DNA of 64,000 nt from Haematobia irritans (taxonomy: Eukaryota; Arthropoda; Insecta; Diptera; Muscidae), in NCBI RefSeq assembly GCF_050003625.1, contig NC_134401.1, forward strand, positions 93,908,852 to 93,972,851, read 5' to 3'. A program made the position numbers and the translations under genes. Under the pieces are notes generated by a model that saw only the letters and a program-made list of their open reading frames with translations, made no database searches and was not told the origin of the DNA. Each line of letters begins with the position of its first letter. Positions within the stretch are counted from its first letter, which is position 1. Positions 45,046-56,234 of the stretch are shown here, piece after piece.

Positions 45046-45410
45046 GAATATTGTACTGCTCAGCCATTTCGTTGAGAGATTTGCGGCCGTCGATGGCCCT
45101 TTTCGAGTTAAGGAAGACAGAGTCCAATGATTTTATTGCAGGTACTAATGCCAACATTTGTTGGAACATTACTTCTCAGCCAATTCAAAGTTCCAGGTGT
45201 TTAGAATAAGCTCCGAAACCCACTTGTCCACCCAATTTGGAGCCATCAGTGTAGAAATCTATATAACGTTTATTCCCAGGGGTCTGTGTGCACCACGACC
45301 ACTGTTGGGAATTAAAGTTTCAAACTTTTTGTTTAAAAGTGGTTCTGCCAGATTGGAATCCACTACGTTTGGCACATCTGACATTATTTTGAGGACCGAA
45401 GTTTAGGTTA
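45046..45410 (-). pseudogene. LINE ORF2 fragment (before and in RNase H)
   Basis: The minus strand reads from an RT-connection region (about 45410-45300, SDVPNVVDSNLAEPLL) into the RNase H start FYTDGSKLGG (about 45240-45265) and DSVFLNSKRAIDGRKSLNEM (45066-45130). It is a diverged copy of the LINE at 25383 and shows part of the sequence deleted there. A gap around 45150-45190 removes the second acidic motif. The 79-codon frame 44930-45169 includes unrelated flank. Confidence 0.75.
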
Positions 45411-46055
45411 CCTAATCTTTAATATAAGGTCAAGTTTTTATTTTCGTGAATAGTTTAAACAATTTTTCGAAACTATCCTTAGGTAATATGAAATGCCAAT
45501 GATGTTCATATAATATTCAAATGAGTAATACACAGTTTAGAATTTATCATAAATCTTTATGTATGAAATATGAAAATGAGTATCATGCCTTTAACATTAA
45601 GAGCCCTTTCTTTTCTTGTCCTTTAGAGAACTCATCAATCAAATTAATGGCCATTTTTTGTTATACCAAAAAAACCAAAAAGTACTACCTATTGAGATCG
45701 TGCTTCCATTTTGGGTAAACACTCTCTTAAACTCAGCTTCAATTTGTAATAAATCATTGGTGTATCGATCATCTTGGAAAAAATGACTTAGTATTCGATA
45801 TGTATTATAAATAAAATCTTTAAGTTCTTCCAAGGTAACCGACTATGATTTGTTTTACCAATGGCAATAGGCCATATACATAAAGAATGTAATAAACGAT
45901 CAAGGATACAGTAACAAAATCCCGAAAAATGTCAAAGATACAAAAAAAAAAAAATTAAATATAAATACGATCACAGAAAAAAGTAAACTGGTTTATGGGA
46001 AGAATTAACTGCCTCGTGCGAAAATTGAATGGAATGAAAACTAAAATTTAACTAC
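45411..46055. other. No recognisable gene
   Basis: AT-rich DNA with frames of 64-65 codons on both strands (45521-45718 plus, 45639-45833 minus). The minus one, with LKDFIYNTYRILSHFFQDD, looks protein-like but I cannot place it, and it has no supporting context. Confidence 0.35.
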
Positions 46056-46463
46056 AAACAAGTATATACGGCCGTAAGTTCGGCCAGACCGAAGCTTATG
46101 TACCCCCACCAAGAATTGCGTAGAAACTTCTACTGAAGACTGTCATCCATAATCGAAGTACGGTAACACTTGCCAATGGCAAGGTATCTTAAACCTTCCT
46201 AACACCATCTTCTAAATTGTAAGGTAGTCCATACGTGGTATATATTAGACTAAAAAATGCCGATTAAATACGTATATAACTCAGTTTGACAAAATTTTCT
46301 ATAGAAATAAAATTTTGACAAAATTTTCTATAGAAATAACATTTTCACAAAATTTTCTATAGAAATAAAATTTTGACAAAATTTTCTTTAAAAATAACAG
46401 GTTGGCTGATAAGTCCCCGGTCTAACAAAGAAAAACACATTTTTTTGTCAAAATTCGTTTTTA

Positions 46464-47077
46464 TTATTCAACATAGTTCCCTTCAAGAGCGATACAACGA
46501 TTATAACGACCTTCCAATTTTTTGATACCATTTTGGTAGTACTCCTTCGGTTTTGCCTCAAAATAGGCCTCAATTTCGGCGATCACCTCTTCATTGCAGC
46601 CAAATTTTATCCCTGCGAGCATCCTTTTGAGGTCTGAGAACAAGAAAAAGTCGCTGGGGGTCAGATCTGGAGAATACGGTGGGTGGGGAAGCAATTCGAA
46701 GCCCAATTCATGAATTTTTGCCATCGTTCTCAATGACTTGTGGCACGGTGCGTTGTCTTAGTGGAACAGCACTTTTTCTTCTTCATATGGGGCCGTTTTG
46801 CCGCGATTTGGATCTTCAAACGCTCCAATAACGCCATATAATAGTCACTGTTGATGGGTTTTCCCTTCTCAAGATAATCGGTAGAAATTATTCCATGCGC
46901 ATCCCAAAAAACAGAGGCCATTACTTTGACAGCGGACTTTTGAGTCTTTCCACGCTTCGGAGACGGTTCACCGGCCGCTGTCAACTCAGCCGACTGTCGA
47001 TTGGACTCAGGAGTGCAGTGATGGGGCCATGTTCCATCCATTGTCACATATCGACGGACAAACTCGGGTGTATTCAT
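46464..47077 (-). pseudogene. Mariner transposase, catalytic part
   Basis: TPEFVRRYVTMDGTWPHH (first catalytic Asp, but the usual MDETW reads MDGTW), PKRGKTQKSAVKVMASVFWD, then after a frameshift near 46730 IHELGFELLPHPPYSPDLTP and SDFFLFSDLKRML, ending LEGRYNRCIALEGNYVE. The HQDNAPCH motif at the second catalytic position is frameshifted (STKTTHRATSH) and an in-frame path is lost. Dead copy. Confidence 0.85.
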
Positions 47078-47186
47078 AAGCGTAGGAAGGCCTCTGGGGA
47101 GGTGGCTTAGACCCCCCCAGAAAAATTTTAGCCCCCCCCCAGAATTTGAAAACCTATTTACGATTTTACATTTTTATAAAAATTAA

Positions 47187-47275
47187 ACAAGTATATACTC
47201 GTAGAACGCACAAAGTTTCACTAAAGACTTTCATGCACAATCGAATTACTTAGGTTGTGGTAGAAGTCTGATATT
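47187..47275 (-). mobile_element. Family-A DINE 3'-end fragment
   Basis: AACAAGTATATACTCGTAGA, then TTTCACTAAAGACTTTCATG and CACAATCGAATTACTTAGG match the 3' module of family A with the central GGCC hairpin deleted. No units follow. Confidence 0.55.
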
Positions 47276-47370
47276 TATGAAGTAAAGCTGTGGTTGAACT
47301 TATGATTTAGTTGAATAAAAAATAGTAATTGATATTAAAACTATTCTTTCCTAAATTAATATCTTAATAA

Positions 47371-47910
47371 TGCTGCAAAAAAGCGTCGCCAAAAAAGAAG
47401 TGAACATGTTCTTTTTGGGTCTGGAAGTGGTACAAAATTGGCGGAGAAGCGATGAATGTAATATGAACTTGTCATGGAACGAATGTCCACCGTTTCAACA
47501 ACCGTTGCAATGAATTTGCATCACTTCTTAAGGTTTGATCTGAATTCAGTGTTTTGAATGTGAATTAAAAATTTTGTGATATTTTCCCAAATAAATAATT
47601 TTTATACTTTTTTATGATTTTTAATGCATTCTAACGCTTGTTTGAAACGGTTTTTCAAATATTATCGATTTTTCTATAATGGATTTAGCATTTTTGTGGC
47701 AAAATTTGAATAATTTGTACCATTTTATTTATTCTTACCCTTTTTTTAAACTATTTGAAAAAAGAGAACAAAAAATTACGTATTAAAATATAAAAAAATG
47801 AAGTAAAAAAAACTTCCTGTGTATATAAAATAGTTAACTTCTTTGTGAAGACATTTTTGGAAGTGCTTTTAAAGTTGTGCCTTTAGAACAACTCCCAATT
47901 TTTTGCTGGG
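47371..47910. mobile_element. Y-type element (Y1)
   Basis: GCAAAAAAGCGTCGCCAAAA at the left and CCCAATTTTTTGCTGGG at the right suggest CAGCAAAAAA-type inverted ends. The interior (ATGTTCTTTTTGGGTC, GAAGCGATGAAT, ACCGTTTCAACAACC) matches the complement of 61700-62268, and a short piece is at 57010-57110. No coding frame. Superfamily unknown. Confidence 0.55.
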
Positions 47911-47934
47911 AAAAGTGTGGAACTACCCTACGGG

Positions 47935-48356
47935 AAATGGATCAACCACAGAACTGGTACAGAACTAGTCCCAGGTGTGTATGGATCAGTCCCAGTTCTG
48001 ATCAAAACGTATGGAAGGGACCGTCCACTTTAACATGGGTTTGTCATTGACGGAGTAAACTTACATTTTAGGACGCGTCTTGGACTCATCCCAAAGGACA
48101 CGTCCTGGGACAATTTAGCAGGAGCAAACCATAAACAGGTCCTCAGGCACCAGTCTCGGACAAACTCTTAGAAATCTCTTTCAATTTGGGCTCCTAATCG
48201 AACCCGAAATGAAAAAAAACTTTTGAAATATGTCCAACAAAAGGTTATTCTGATAATTTTATTTCACTAAATGTGAAAATTGCAACTAACTGGAGCACAG
48301 GTACCAGTTCTGTGATAGGTCCGTCAGTGGCAATTTGCACCAATTTCCCGTAGGGT
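47935..48356. mobile_element. 422-bp MITE with ACCCTACGGGAAAT ends (M4)
   Basis: ACCCTACGGGAAAT at the left and its exact complement ATTTCCCGTAGGGT at the right, with ACT on both flanks (47932-47934, 48357-48359). Inner CACAGAACTGGTAC / GTACCAGTTCTGTG is also inverted. GC content is higher than the surroundings. No coding frame. A 3-bp duplication fits PIF/Harbinger in length but not in the usual TWA sequence. Confidence 0.75.
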
Positions 48357-48724
48357 ACTTTTAGTTGCTTTATTATAAATTGATTGTCGAGTTATTTTTA
48401 TGTCTATTTTTTTATTCAATTTTATGAAATAAAACATTAGTTGAACCTATAAGTTCAGTCTATAAAGTTTTAGCTAGGGGGGCTATAGCCCCCCCTAAGA
48501 AAATTGTCTAGCTACGCTAATGGGTGTATTACGAGTTAACAGCTGCAAATATTTCCAAACGTGCATATTCCAAACGAGATATTTCCAAACGTGCATATTC
48601 TTTTAAAAATTTTGGTCACTTTGCCAGTTACTCAGGGATGGAAAATACAATTTTTAAGAAAGTACAAAAAAGGTATTTTTTGAGCGGAAAGATTATTGTC
48701 GAGAGACTGAATTTTAAAGAAAAT

Positions 48725-48925
48725 AAATTTTGCAAAAATTTCCTATAGAAATAAAATTTTTACAAAATTTTCAATTGAAATAAAATTTTGACAAAATTTT
48801 CAATTGAAATAAAATTTTGACAAAATTTTCAATTGAAATAAAATTTTGACAAAATTTTCTATAAAAATAAACTTTTGCAAAAATTCTATATAGAAATAAA
48901 ATTTTGACAACATTTTCTACCGAAA
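48725..48925 (-). repeat. 29-bp AT-rich array, short
   Basis: Seven or so copies of the TTCTATAGAA-centred unit, three of them with the variant AATTTTCAATTGAAAT that replaces the core palindrome TTCTATAGAA by TTCAATTGAA. The array lies outside any DINE hairpin, like the one in the hAT at 11696. Confidence 0.8.
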
Positions 48926-49261
48926 TAAAAAATCGATAACATAGAATCGCATTCTTTTTTCGACTAAAACTTTCTTGAAGTTCTATAAAATCCTGTTTTT
49001 GACTATGTCTTTTACAAAATCGAGATTCTTCCCACATGAACATGTCTGTTTTGCCATATTTGTAAAAGACTATTAGCAAATAAGGTTGATAAAGACTTTC
49101 TCAAAATATTAAAATATTTTGTCAAAGCTATTGTACCATAAATCTGATATCGACTCAAAAATGTCTACACAAAAGGTACTAAATCATTCGCGGGGTACTA
49201 CGGTACTGACCGGGGTGAAAAAGGTTTGAAAAAAGTACTATAGTACTGCATTTTCCATCCC

Positions 49262-49459
49262 TGCAGTTACTACGTGCTCATCCGAACGTCCATTTTCAAC
49301 AATGAAGAGATTAAAGACGTATCTAAGAAATTCGAGTAGCGAGAGTAGACTCAAAGGATTGGCATTAATGTCGGTTCATCGCCGAATAAATGTGCCCACT
49401 GAAGAAGTCATTGATTTATTTGCTGCCCAAAAAGCCCGTCGGCTCAATTTAATATTATA
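49262..49459 (+). pseudogene. hAT-type transposase C-terminal (dimerisation) fragment
   Basis: Translation of about 65 codons: CSSERPFSTMKRLKTYLR, ESRLKGLALMSVHRRI, EEVIDLFAAQKARRLNL then stop. SERxFSxxKRxKxYLR and the following xRLxxLALxSV are typical of the hAT C-terminal dimerisation domain in ZMYM1-like insect transposases. In the family this domain mediates transposase multimers. The catalytic Asp/Glu core and zinc finger are absent. Confidence 0.8.
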
Positions 49460-49461
49460 AC

Positions 49462-50876
49462 CAGTGAGTAAAGTAGAAAGTCGGACGGGGCCGACTATAT
49501 CATACTCTAAACCACCCCTACTGAATTAGTAAACATAAGCATTTGTGGGGTATCATTGGTATAGGTTTTGGAGAACATAAAGGGGGGTACATGTTTATGG
49601 GTGTCGTGTCACAATCTGAGCAGAAATGTCTAATATTAGGAGCTATAGTTTATTTTGCACCAAAAGAGTTAGTATGCCACTAATATTGAGCCCATTATTA
49701 AAAAAGAGAAAATCGTTAAATTAGTGTGGGTAATAACTCCAAATTTGTAAAAATCGAGCAATATTCTTATGTAAGAGCTACAAGTACGTATAAATACGAT
49801 CGGGTAGTACATCGAAATTTAAAATTTGAGTAACATTGGTTAATAAATAAGAGTACTATGACCAAATTAGGGAACATAGAGCGATGCATATATATGGAAG
49901 CTATATTTAAATCTGAACCAATTTGCATAATATTTTGCGGGTTTGATTAATATCACAAAAGGTTACATTGTGCAAAATTTGAGAAAGATCAGTTAAGAAA
50001 TGAGGGCTCTACGGTCAAAAATAAGGTTATTAGGGGCGAATTTTTCAAAATCGGGCGATACATATATGGGAGCTATATCTACATCTGAACCGATTTTGAT
50101 GAAATTTTGCACATACCGTTAGTACTATAGTGGACTGGATCTAGCCAACTTTGAGTAAGATCGGTTAGTAAATAAGGGTTCTATGGCCAAATTTGGGAAA
50201 ATCGGGCTATACATATATATGCGAGCTATATCTAAATCTGAACCGATTTCGATGATATTCCGCACATATAGTAAGTGCTATAGAAGATTACTTTTAGCCA
50301 ACTTTGAGTAAGATCGGTTGAGAAAATAAGGGTTTTATGGCCGAATTTAGAAAAATCGGGCGGTACATATATATGGGAGCTATAGCTAAATCTGAACCGA
50401 TTTCGATGATTTTTTACACATACAGTTAATGCTATGGAAGATTACATTTAGCTAACTTTGAGTAAGATCGGTTGATAAATTAGGGTTTTGTGGCCAAATT
50501 TGGGAAAATCGGGCGATACATATATATGAGAGCTATATCTAAATCTGAACCGATTTGGATGAAATTTTGAAGACTTGAAGGGCGGTAAAAAGGATTACCT
50601 TTTGCCAAATTTGGCAAAAGGTAATCTGTACCAAATTTCATCAAAATCGGTTAATAATTGCGACCGGAATCCTGTGAACAACAAATACATGGACAGACGG
50701 ACGGACACCAAGCGCTAGATCGACTCAGGAGGTGATTCTGACCCCATATAGACCCCATATTTTATGGGGTCTAAAATCAATATTTCTGGTAGGCACATTT
50801 TTTGGCAGATCAAACTTATTATACCCTAACCACTATGTGGTTTAGGGTATAATAACCCCTATGTAGTTTAGGGTAT
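49462..50876 (-). mobile_element. DINE-1-like element, family B, near complete
   Basis: 3' end CAGTGAGTAAAGTAGAAAG with hairpin GTCGGACGGGGCCGAC. Units whose GGGAGC marker falls at 50068, 50221, 50375 and 50528 (153, 154, 153 bp). A short GACGGACGGAC (50695), the GACTCAGGAGGTGATTCTG block, and a 5' hairpin that occurs twice (CCACTATGTGGTTTAGGGTA, then a second TAGGGTAT end at 50876). Best family-B copy in the window. Confidence 0.8.
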
Positions 50877-51097
50877 AAAAATATTGTATACATACCTATG
50901 CATAAATAAAATTTTCTACACATGAGATTATATGAATATTTTTTTTTTTTAAGTTGAACCCCCCCCCGAATTAAAATCCTGGCTACGGCCTTGCTTCCGC
51001 ATATCCAAATATTGATGAATGATATGACCAACACGTTCCTTTGATATCTTTAAGGCCTCTGCTATCTCGATCAACTTCATTTTACGGTCATTCAAAA

Positions 51098-51325
51098 TCA
51101 TTTTGTGGATTTTTTGATGTTTTCGTCGGTAACCACCTCTTTCGGGCGATCACCGTCCTCCGTGCTCATTTCACCACGCTTGAATTTTGCATACCAATCA
51201 ATTATTGTTGATTTCCCTGGGGCAGAGTCCGGAAACTCATTATCAAGCCAAGTTTTTACTTCCACCGTATTTTTTTCCTTCAGAAAACAGTATTTTATCA
51301 AAACACGAAATTCCTTTTTTTCCAT
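51098..51325 (-). pseudogene. Mariner transposase, N-terminal part
   Basis: MEKKEFRVLIKYCFLKEKNT, SAPGKSTIIDWYAKFKRGEM, STEDGDRPKEVVTDENI: the first helix-turn-helix region and the linker of irritans-subfamily mariners, starting at the natural ATG. After a frame change near 51098 the minus strand continues NDRKMKLIEIAEALKISKER to about 50990, where the hAT-type insert begins. The GRPR-like linker reads GDRP. A dead copy. Confidence 0.85.
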
Positions 51326-53267
51326 TTTTTTCGCAATAACAAAAGTTGCTTCACAAAAAACGCTCTATCTCACAAACTAATTGATTTACAGACGTAAAAT
51401 TGACACGAATCATTTGAAGGTTGATACTATATAAAAATAATATGAATTTAATACTAGCTACGCCATCTGTGTGACTTATCAGCCAACCTGTTAAAATTTT
51501 AACAAAATTTTCTATAGAAATAAAATTTTGACACAATTTTCTATAGAAATAAAATTTTAACAAAATTTTCTATAGAAATAAAATTTTGACAAAATTTTCT
51601 ATAGAAATGGTAGTTTATTTTTGGCTCGAGTTGCAACAATGATTATGAACTGATATGGACCAATTTTTGTGTGATTGGATCGTTTATATATAACTGTAGA
51701 CCGATATGGACCAATTTTGACATGGTTATTAGCGGTCATATACTAACACCACGTTCCAAATTTCAACCGGATCGGATGAATTTTGCTCCTCTAAGAGCCT
51801 CCAGAGATCAAATTTGGGGATCGGTTTATATGGGGGCTATATATAATTATGGACCGATATGAACCAATTTTTGCATGGTTGTTAGAGGACATATACTAAC
51901 ACCACGTACCAAATTTCAACCGGATCGGATGAATTTTGCTCCTCTAAGAGGCTCCGGAGATCAAATCTGGGGATGGGTTTATATGGGGGCTATATATAAT
52001 AATGGACTGATATGGACGCATTGATTTGAAATCTAAAATCTGTAGATTTACGAGTATATCCCGATTATTTAAATGATTACGAGAAGTAAAATCTGGAAAT
52101 TTTGCATTCAGTTTCAAGCAATTTTCATGATCAGTGCACCTTCTGTGCCCTCAAGATGTGGAGGCCTTACCAAATGGATCGATAAAAACTAAATCATATA
52201 CACTTTTTTGTGGGTCTAAAATGCCAGTATATTTTCAAATTGTGGCAAATCGGATAAATACTACAATTTCTAGAAACCCTAGGAGTTAAATCAGGAGATC
52301 GGTCTAATGGGGGCTATGCCAAAAACATGGAGGGATACACAGAATATTCAGCACATCTAATTGTAGTTCTAGAATCTAGACCTCAAATCGGAAGGCCGGT
52401 TTATAAGGGGGCTATATCAAAAACTGTACAGATACACAATTTGTTCGGCCCACCTCTTTATGGTCCTAAAATGCCTCCAGATTTCCAATTTCAGGCAAAT
52501 TGGACAAAAACTACGGATTCTAGAAGCCCAAGAAATAAAATCGGGAGACCGGTCTATATGGGGGCTATATCAAAACATGGTCCGATACTCACCATTTTCG
52601 GCACACCCCTTTATGGTCCTAGAATAGCTCTAGATTTCCAATTTCAGGCAAATTGGAAAAAAACAACGGTTTCTATAAGCCCAAGACTCCAAATCGGGCG
52701 ATCGGTTTATATGGGAGCTACACGCTCACAAAAAATCGCTTCTGTAACATATACTCCCAAACATATTTTGCTTCAAGCATATATATTTTTGGGTATTGCC
52801 CAAACATTTATATGTTTGATCTCTTCCGATATGTAATATGTTTGAAAGCATATTGGTCTAAACAATATATGTTTGGGTAGTCTAAGTTCCAAACATTTTG
52901 TATTTTTGCATCCAAATTCAATAATGTTGTCTTCCAAAAAACAATATGTTATTATGTGAACATATAATATGTTTGGAAGCATTTTGCACCCAAAAATATT
53001 ATATGCTTAAAAAAATTCTCCCAAACAATATTGTGCTCAAAATTTTATTTACTTATTTATATATTAACAATCATAATGAATTATGAAAATAAACAGGTAA
53101 TATAGGTGCTAACAACATAGGTTTTCGACCTGAATGCTCCAAATTTTGTTTCTGCCCAATTGTATATTCCCCCACATCTTTCTCACTTCCACGAGATTTT
53201 TTAGTTCTTAGCACCTTTTTCTGTAATACAAACATTGTAGAAGAAATTATTCAATTGTATGATTTTT

Positions 53268-56234
53268 ATACCCTCCATCATAGGATGGGGGTATATTAAC
53301 TTTGTCATTCCGTTTGTAACACATCGAAATATTGCTCTAAGACCCCATAAAGTATATATATTCTGGGTCGTGGTGAAGTTCTGAGTCGATCTAAGCATGT
53401 CCGTCCGTCCGTCCGTCTGTTGAAATCACGCTAACTTCCGAACGAAACAAGCTATCGACTTGAAACTTGGCACAAGTAGTTGTTATCGATGTAGGTCGGA
53501 TGGTATTGAAAATGGGCCATATCGGTCCACTTTTACGTATAGCCCCCATATAAAGGGACCCTCAGATTTGGCTTGTGGAGCCTCTAACAGAAGCATATTT
53601 CATCCGATCCGGCTGAAATTTGGTATATGGTGTTGGTATATGGTCTCTAACAACCATGCAAAAATTGGTCCACATCGGTCCAAAATTATATATAGCCCCC
53701 ATATAAACCGATCCCCAGATTTGGCTTGCGGAGCCTAAAAGAGAAGCAAATTTCATCCGATCTGGCTGAAATTTGGTACATGGTGTTGGTATATGGTCTC
53801 TAACAACCATGCAAAAATTGGTTCACATCGGTCCATAATTATATATAGCCCCCATATAAACCGATCCCCAGATTTGGCTTGCGGAGCCTCAAAGAGAAGA
53901 AAATTTCATCCGATTCGGCTGAAATTTGGTACATGATGTTGGTATATGGTCTCTAACAACCATGCAAAAATTGGTCCATATCGGTCCTTAATTATATATA
54001 GCCCCCATATAAACCGATCCCCAGATTTGGCTGGTGGAGCCTCTAAGAGAAGCATATTTCATCCGATCCGGCTGAAATTTGGTACATGGTGTTGGTATAT
54101 GGTCTCTAACAATCATGCAAAAATTGGTCCACATCGGTCCATAATTATATATAGCCCCCATATAAACCGATCCCCAGATTTGGCTTGAGGAGCCTCAAAG
54201 AGAAGCAAATTTCATCCGATCCGGCTGAAATTTGGTACATGATGTTGGTATATGGTCTCTAACAACCATGCAAAAATTGGTCCACATCGGTCCATAATTA
54301 TATATAGACCCCATATAAACCGATCTCCAGATTTGGCTTGCGAAGCCTCAAAGAGGAGCAAATTGCATCCGATCCGGCTGAAATTTGGTACATGGTATTG
54401 GTATATGGTCTCTAACAACCGTGCAAAAATTGATCCACATCGGTCCATAATTATATATAGCGCCCATATAAACCGATCCCCAGATTTTGGTTGCGGAGCC
54501 TCAAAGAGAAGCAAATTTCATCCGATCCGCCTGAAATTTGGTACATGATATTGGTATATGGTCTCTAACAACCATGCAAAAATTGGTCCACATCGGTTCA
54601 TAATTATATATAGCCCCATATAAACCGATCCCCAGATTTGGCTTGCGAAGTGTCCAAGAGAGGCAAATTTCATCCAATCCGGTTGTAATTTGGAACATGG
54701 TGTTAGTATATGATCTTTAACAACCGTGCCAGAATTGGTCCATATCGGTCCATAATTATATATAGCCCCCATATAAAACATTCTCCGGAGCCTCTTGGAG
54801 GAGCAAAATTCATCCGATCCGGTTCAAATTAGGAACGTGGTGTTAGTATATGGTTGCTAACAACCATACCAAAATTGGTCCAATCACACAAAAATTGGTC
54901 CATATCAGTTCATAATCATGGTTGCCACTAGAACCAAAAGTAATCTACCAACATTTTATTTCTATAGAAATTTTATTTCTATAGAAAATTTTGTCAAAAT
55001 TTTATTTCTATAGAAAATTTTGTCAAAATTTTATTTCTAGAGAAAATTTTGTTAAAATTTTATTCGGTTCATAATAAAATTTTCATCATTGTCAAAATTT
55101 TATTTCTATAGAAAATTTTGTCAAAATTTTATTTCTATAGAAAATTTTGTTCAAATTTTATTCGGTTCATAATCATGGTTGCCACTCGAGCCAAAAATAA
55201 TCTACCAAGATTTTATTTCTATAGAAAATTTTGTCAAAAGTTTATTTCTATAGAAAATTTTGTTAAAATTTTATTTCTGTAGAAATTTTTGTCAAAATTT
55301 TCTTTCTATAGAAAATTTTGTCAACATTTTTATTTCTACAGAAAATTGTGTGAAAATTTTATTTCTATAGAAAATTTGGTTAAAATTTTATTTCTGTAGA
55401 AAATTTTGTCAAAATGTTATGTCTACTTTGTCAAACTGAATTATATACTAGAGGTGTGCACGTGAGTAATAGTTTACTCACGTTCACGCACACTCACGAC
55501 TGAAAAATCATACTCACGCACACTCACGCACGATATTTTTTGGTAGGACTCACGCTCACGCACACTCACGCACGAAAACGTCGTGACTCACGAAAAATAC
55601 CGTGACTCACGAAAAATATCGTGACTCACGAAAAATATCGTGACTCACGAATAATTTTATGATTAATTTACCTTACCGAAGTGTCTGAAAACATGAGCAT
55701 TATTAAAATCGAGAGTGTTATTAAACTCTTAACATCCCAGGTGTCACTAAAATTGTAATTGAATTTAACTCTTAAGCGTTTTATGTTGGAGAGCAGGAAT
55801 ATTTTCGTGAGTGTAATTCTTTACTCACGCACACTCACGAAGATATTATTTTCGTGACTCACGCTCACGCACGACATTTTGGTTTGTTAATCACGCTCAC
55901 ACACACTCACGCTGTTGCCATGAGCGTGACTCACGACTCACGCACGAATCACGAAAATGTTCGTGAGTCACGACAATTTCGTGTCACGTGCACACCTCTA
56001 TTATATACGTATTGGATCGATCTTTTTTGATTTAATATATACCACGTATGGACTTACATACAATTTAGAAGATGGTGTTAGGAGGTTTTAAGATACCTTG
56101 CCATCGGCAAGCGTTACCGCAACTTAAGTAATTCGATTGTGGATGGCAGTGTTTAGATGAAGTTTCTACGCAATCCATGATGGAGGGTACATAAGCTTCG
56201 GCCTGGCCGAACTTACGGCCGTATATACTTGTTC
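53268..56234 (+). mobile_element. DINE-1-like element, family A (D13), complete, 2967 bp
   Basis: 5' ATACCCTCCATCATAGG; GTCCGTCCGTCCGTCTGT (53400-53417); nine units with markers at 53543, 53696, 53849, 54002, 54155, 54308, 54461, 54614 and 54766 (all 153 bp apart except one, 152, where a base is lost); 29-bp array 54950-55430; a hAT-type element at 55449-56000; 3' end TATATACTTGTTC at 56234. The empty site in T4 fixes both ends to the base. Confidence 0.92.
55449..56000. mobile_element. hAT-type element made of CTCACG/CGTGAG words (552 bp)
   Basis: TAGAGGTGTGCACGTGA at the left and its exact complement at the right; octamer TTATATAC on both sides (55441-55448, 56001-56008). Roughly 170 bp at each side are dense CACGCACACTCACG, GTGACTCACG and AAAATATCGTGACTC words on both strands; the centre (55650-55800) is ordinary AT-rich DNA. 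No coding frame. It splits the 3' module of D13. Confidence 0.9.

Larger units (their letters stand above)
47075..50993 (+). mobile_element. Putative hAT (ZMYM1-type) element remains inserted in mariner
   Basis: The segment separating the mariner halves has C-run-rich ends: GCGTAGGAAGGCC at the left and, as complement of the right, GCAAGGCCGTAGCCAGGATT followed by a G-run. It contains a hAT-type C-terminal transposase fragment (49262-49459). It also hosts element Y1, a MITE and a family-B DINE. I recall GCGTAGCCAGGA plus G-run as a common insect hAT terminus. No 8-bp duplication is visible and mariner sequence is missing at the join, so this call is tentative. Confidence 0.45.
46397..51491 (-). 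mobile_element. Irritans-type mariner, split by a 3.9-kb hAT-type insertion
   Basis: Terminal inverted repeats ACAGGTTGGCTGATAAGTC at both ends, with TA duplicated (46395-46396, 51492-51493). The transposase gene runs on the minus strand, N-terminal part at 51325-50990 and catalytic part at 47077-46464. About 35 codons at the join are missing. Without the insert it would be about 1.2 kb, the usual mariner size. Confidence 0.9.
46056..52017 (-). mobile_element. DINE-1-like element, family A 3' part (D12), split by a mariner
   Basis: 3' end AACAAGTATATACGGCCG (46057) with hairpin, 29-bp array (46272-46396, continuing 51492-51605), and two or three units (51640-52017). At about 52018 the sequence changes to family C. 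The mariner at 46397-51491 splits the array at a TA. So the piece is a family-A 3' half joined to a family-C 5' half. Confidence 0.75.

Noticed and set aside
45639..45833. 64-codon frame that looks protein-like
   Set aside because: Not recognised, overlapped by a frame on the other strand, no start or splice context.
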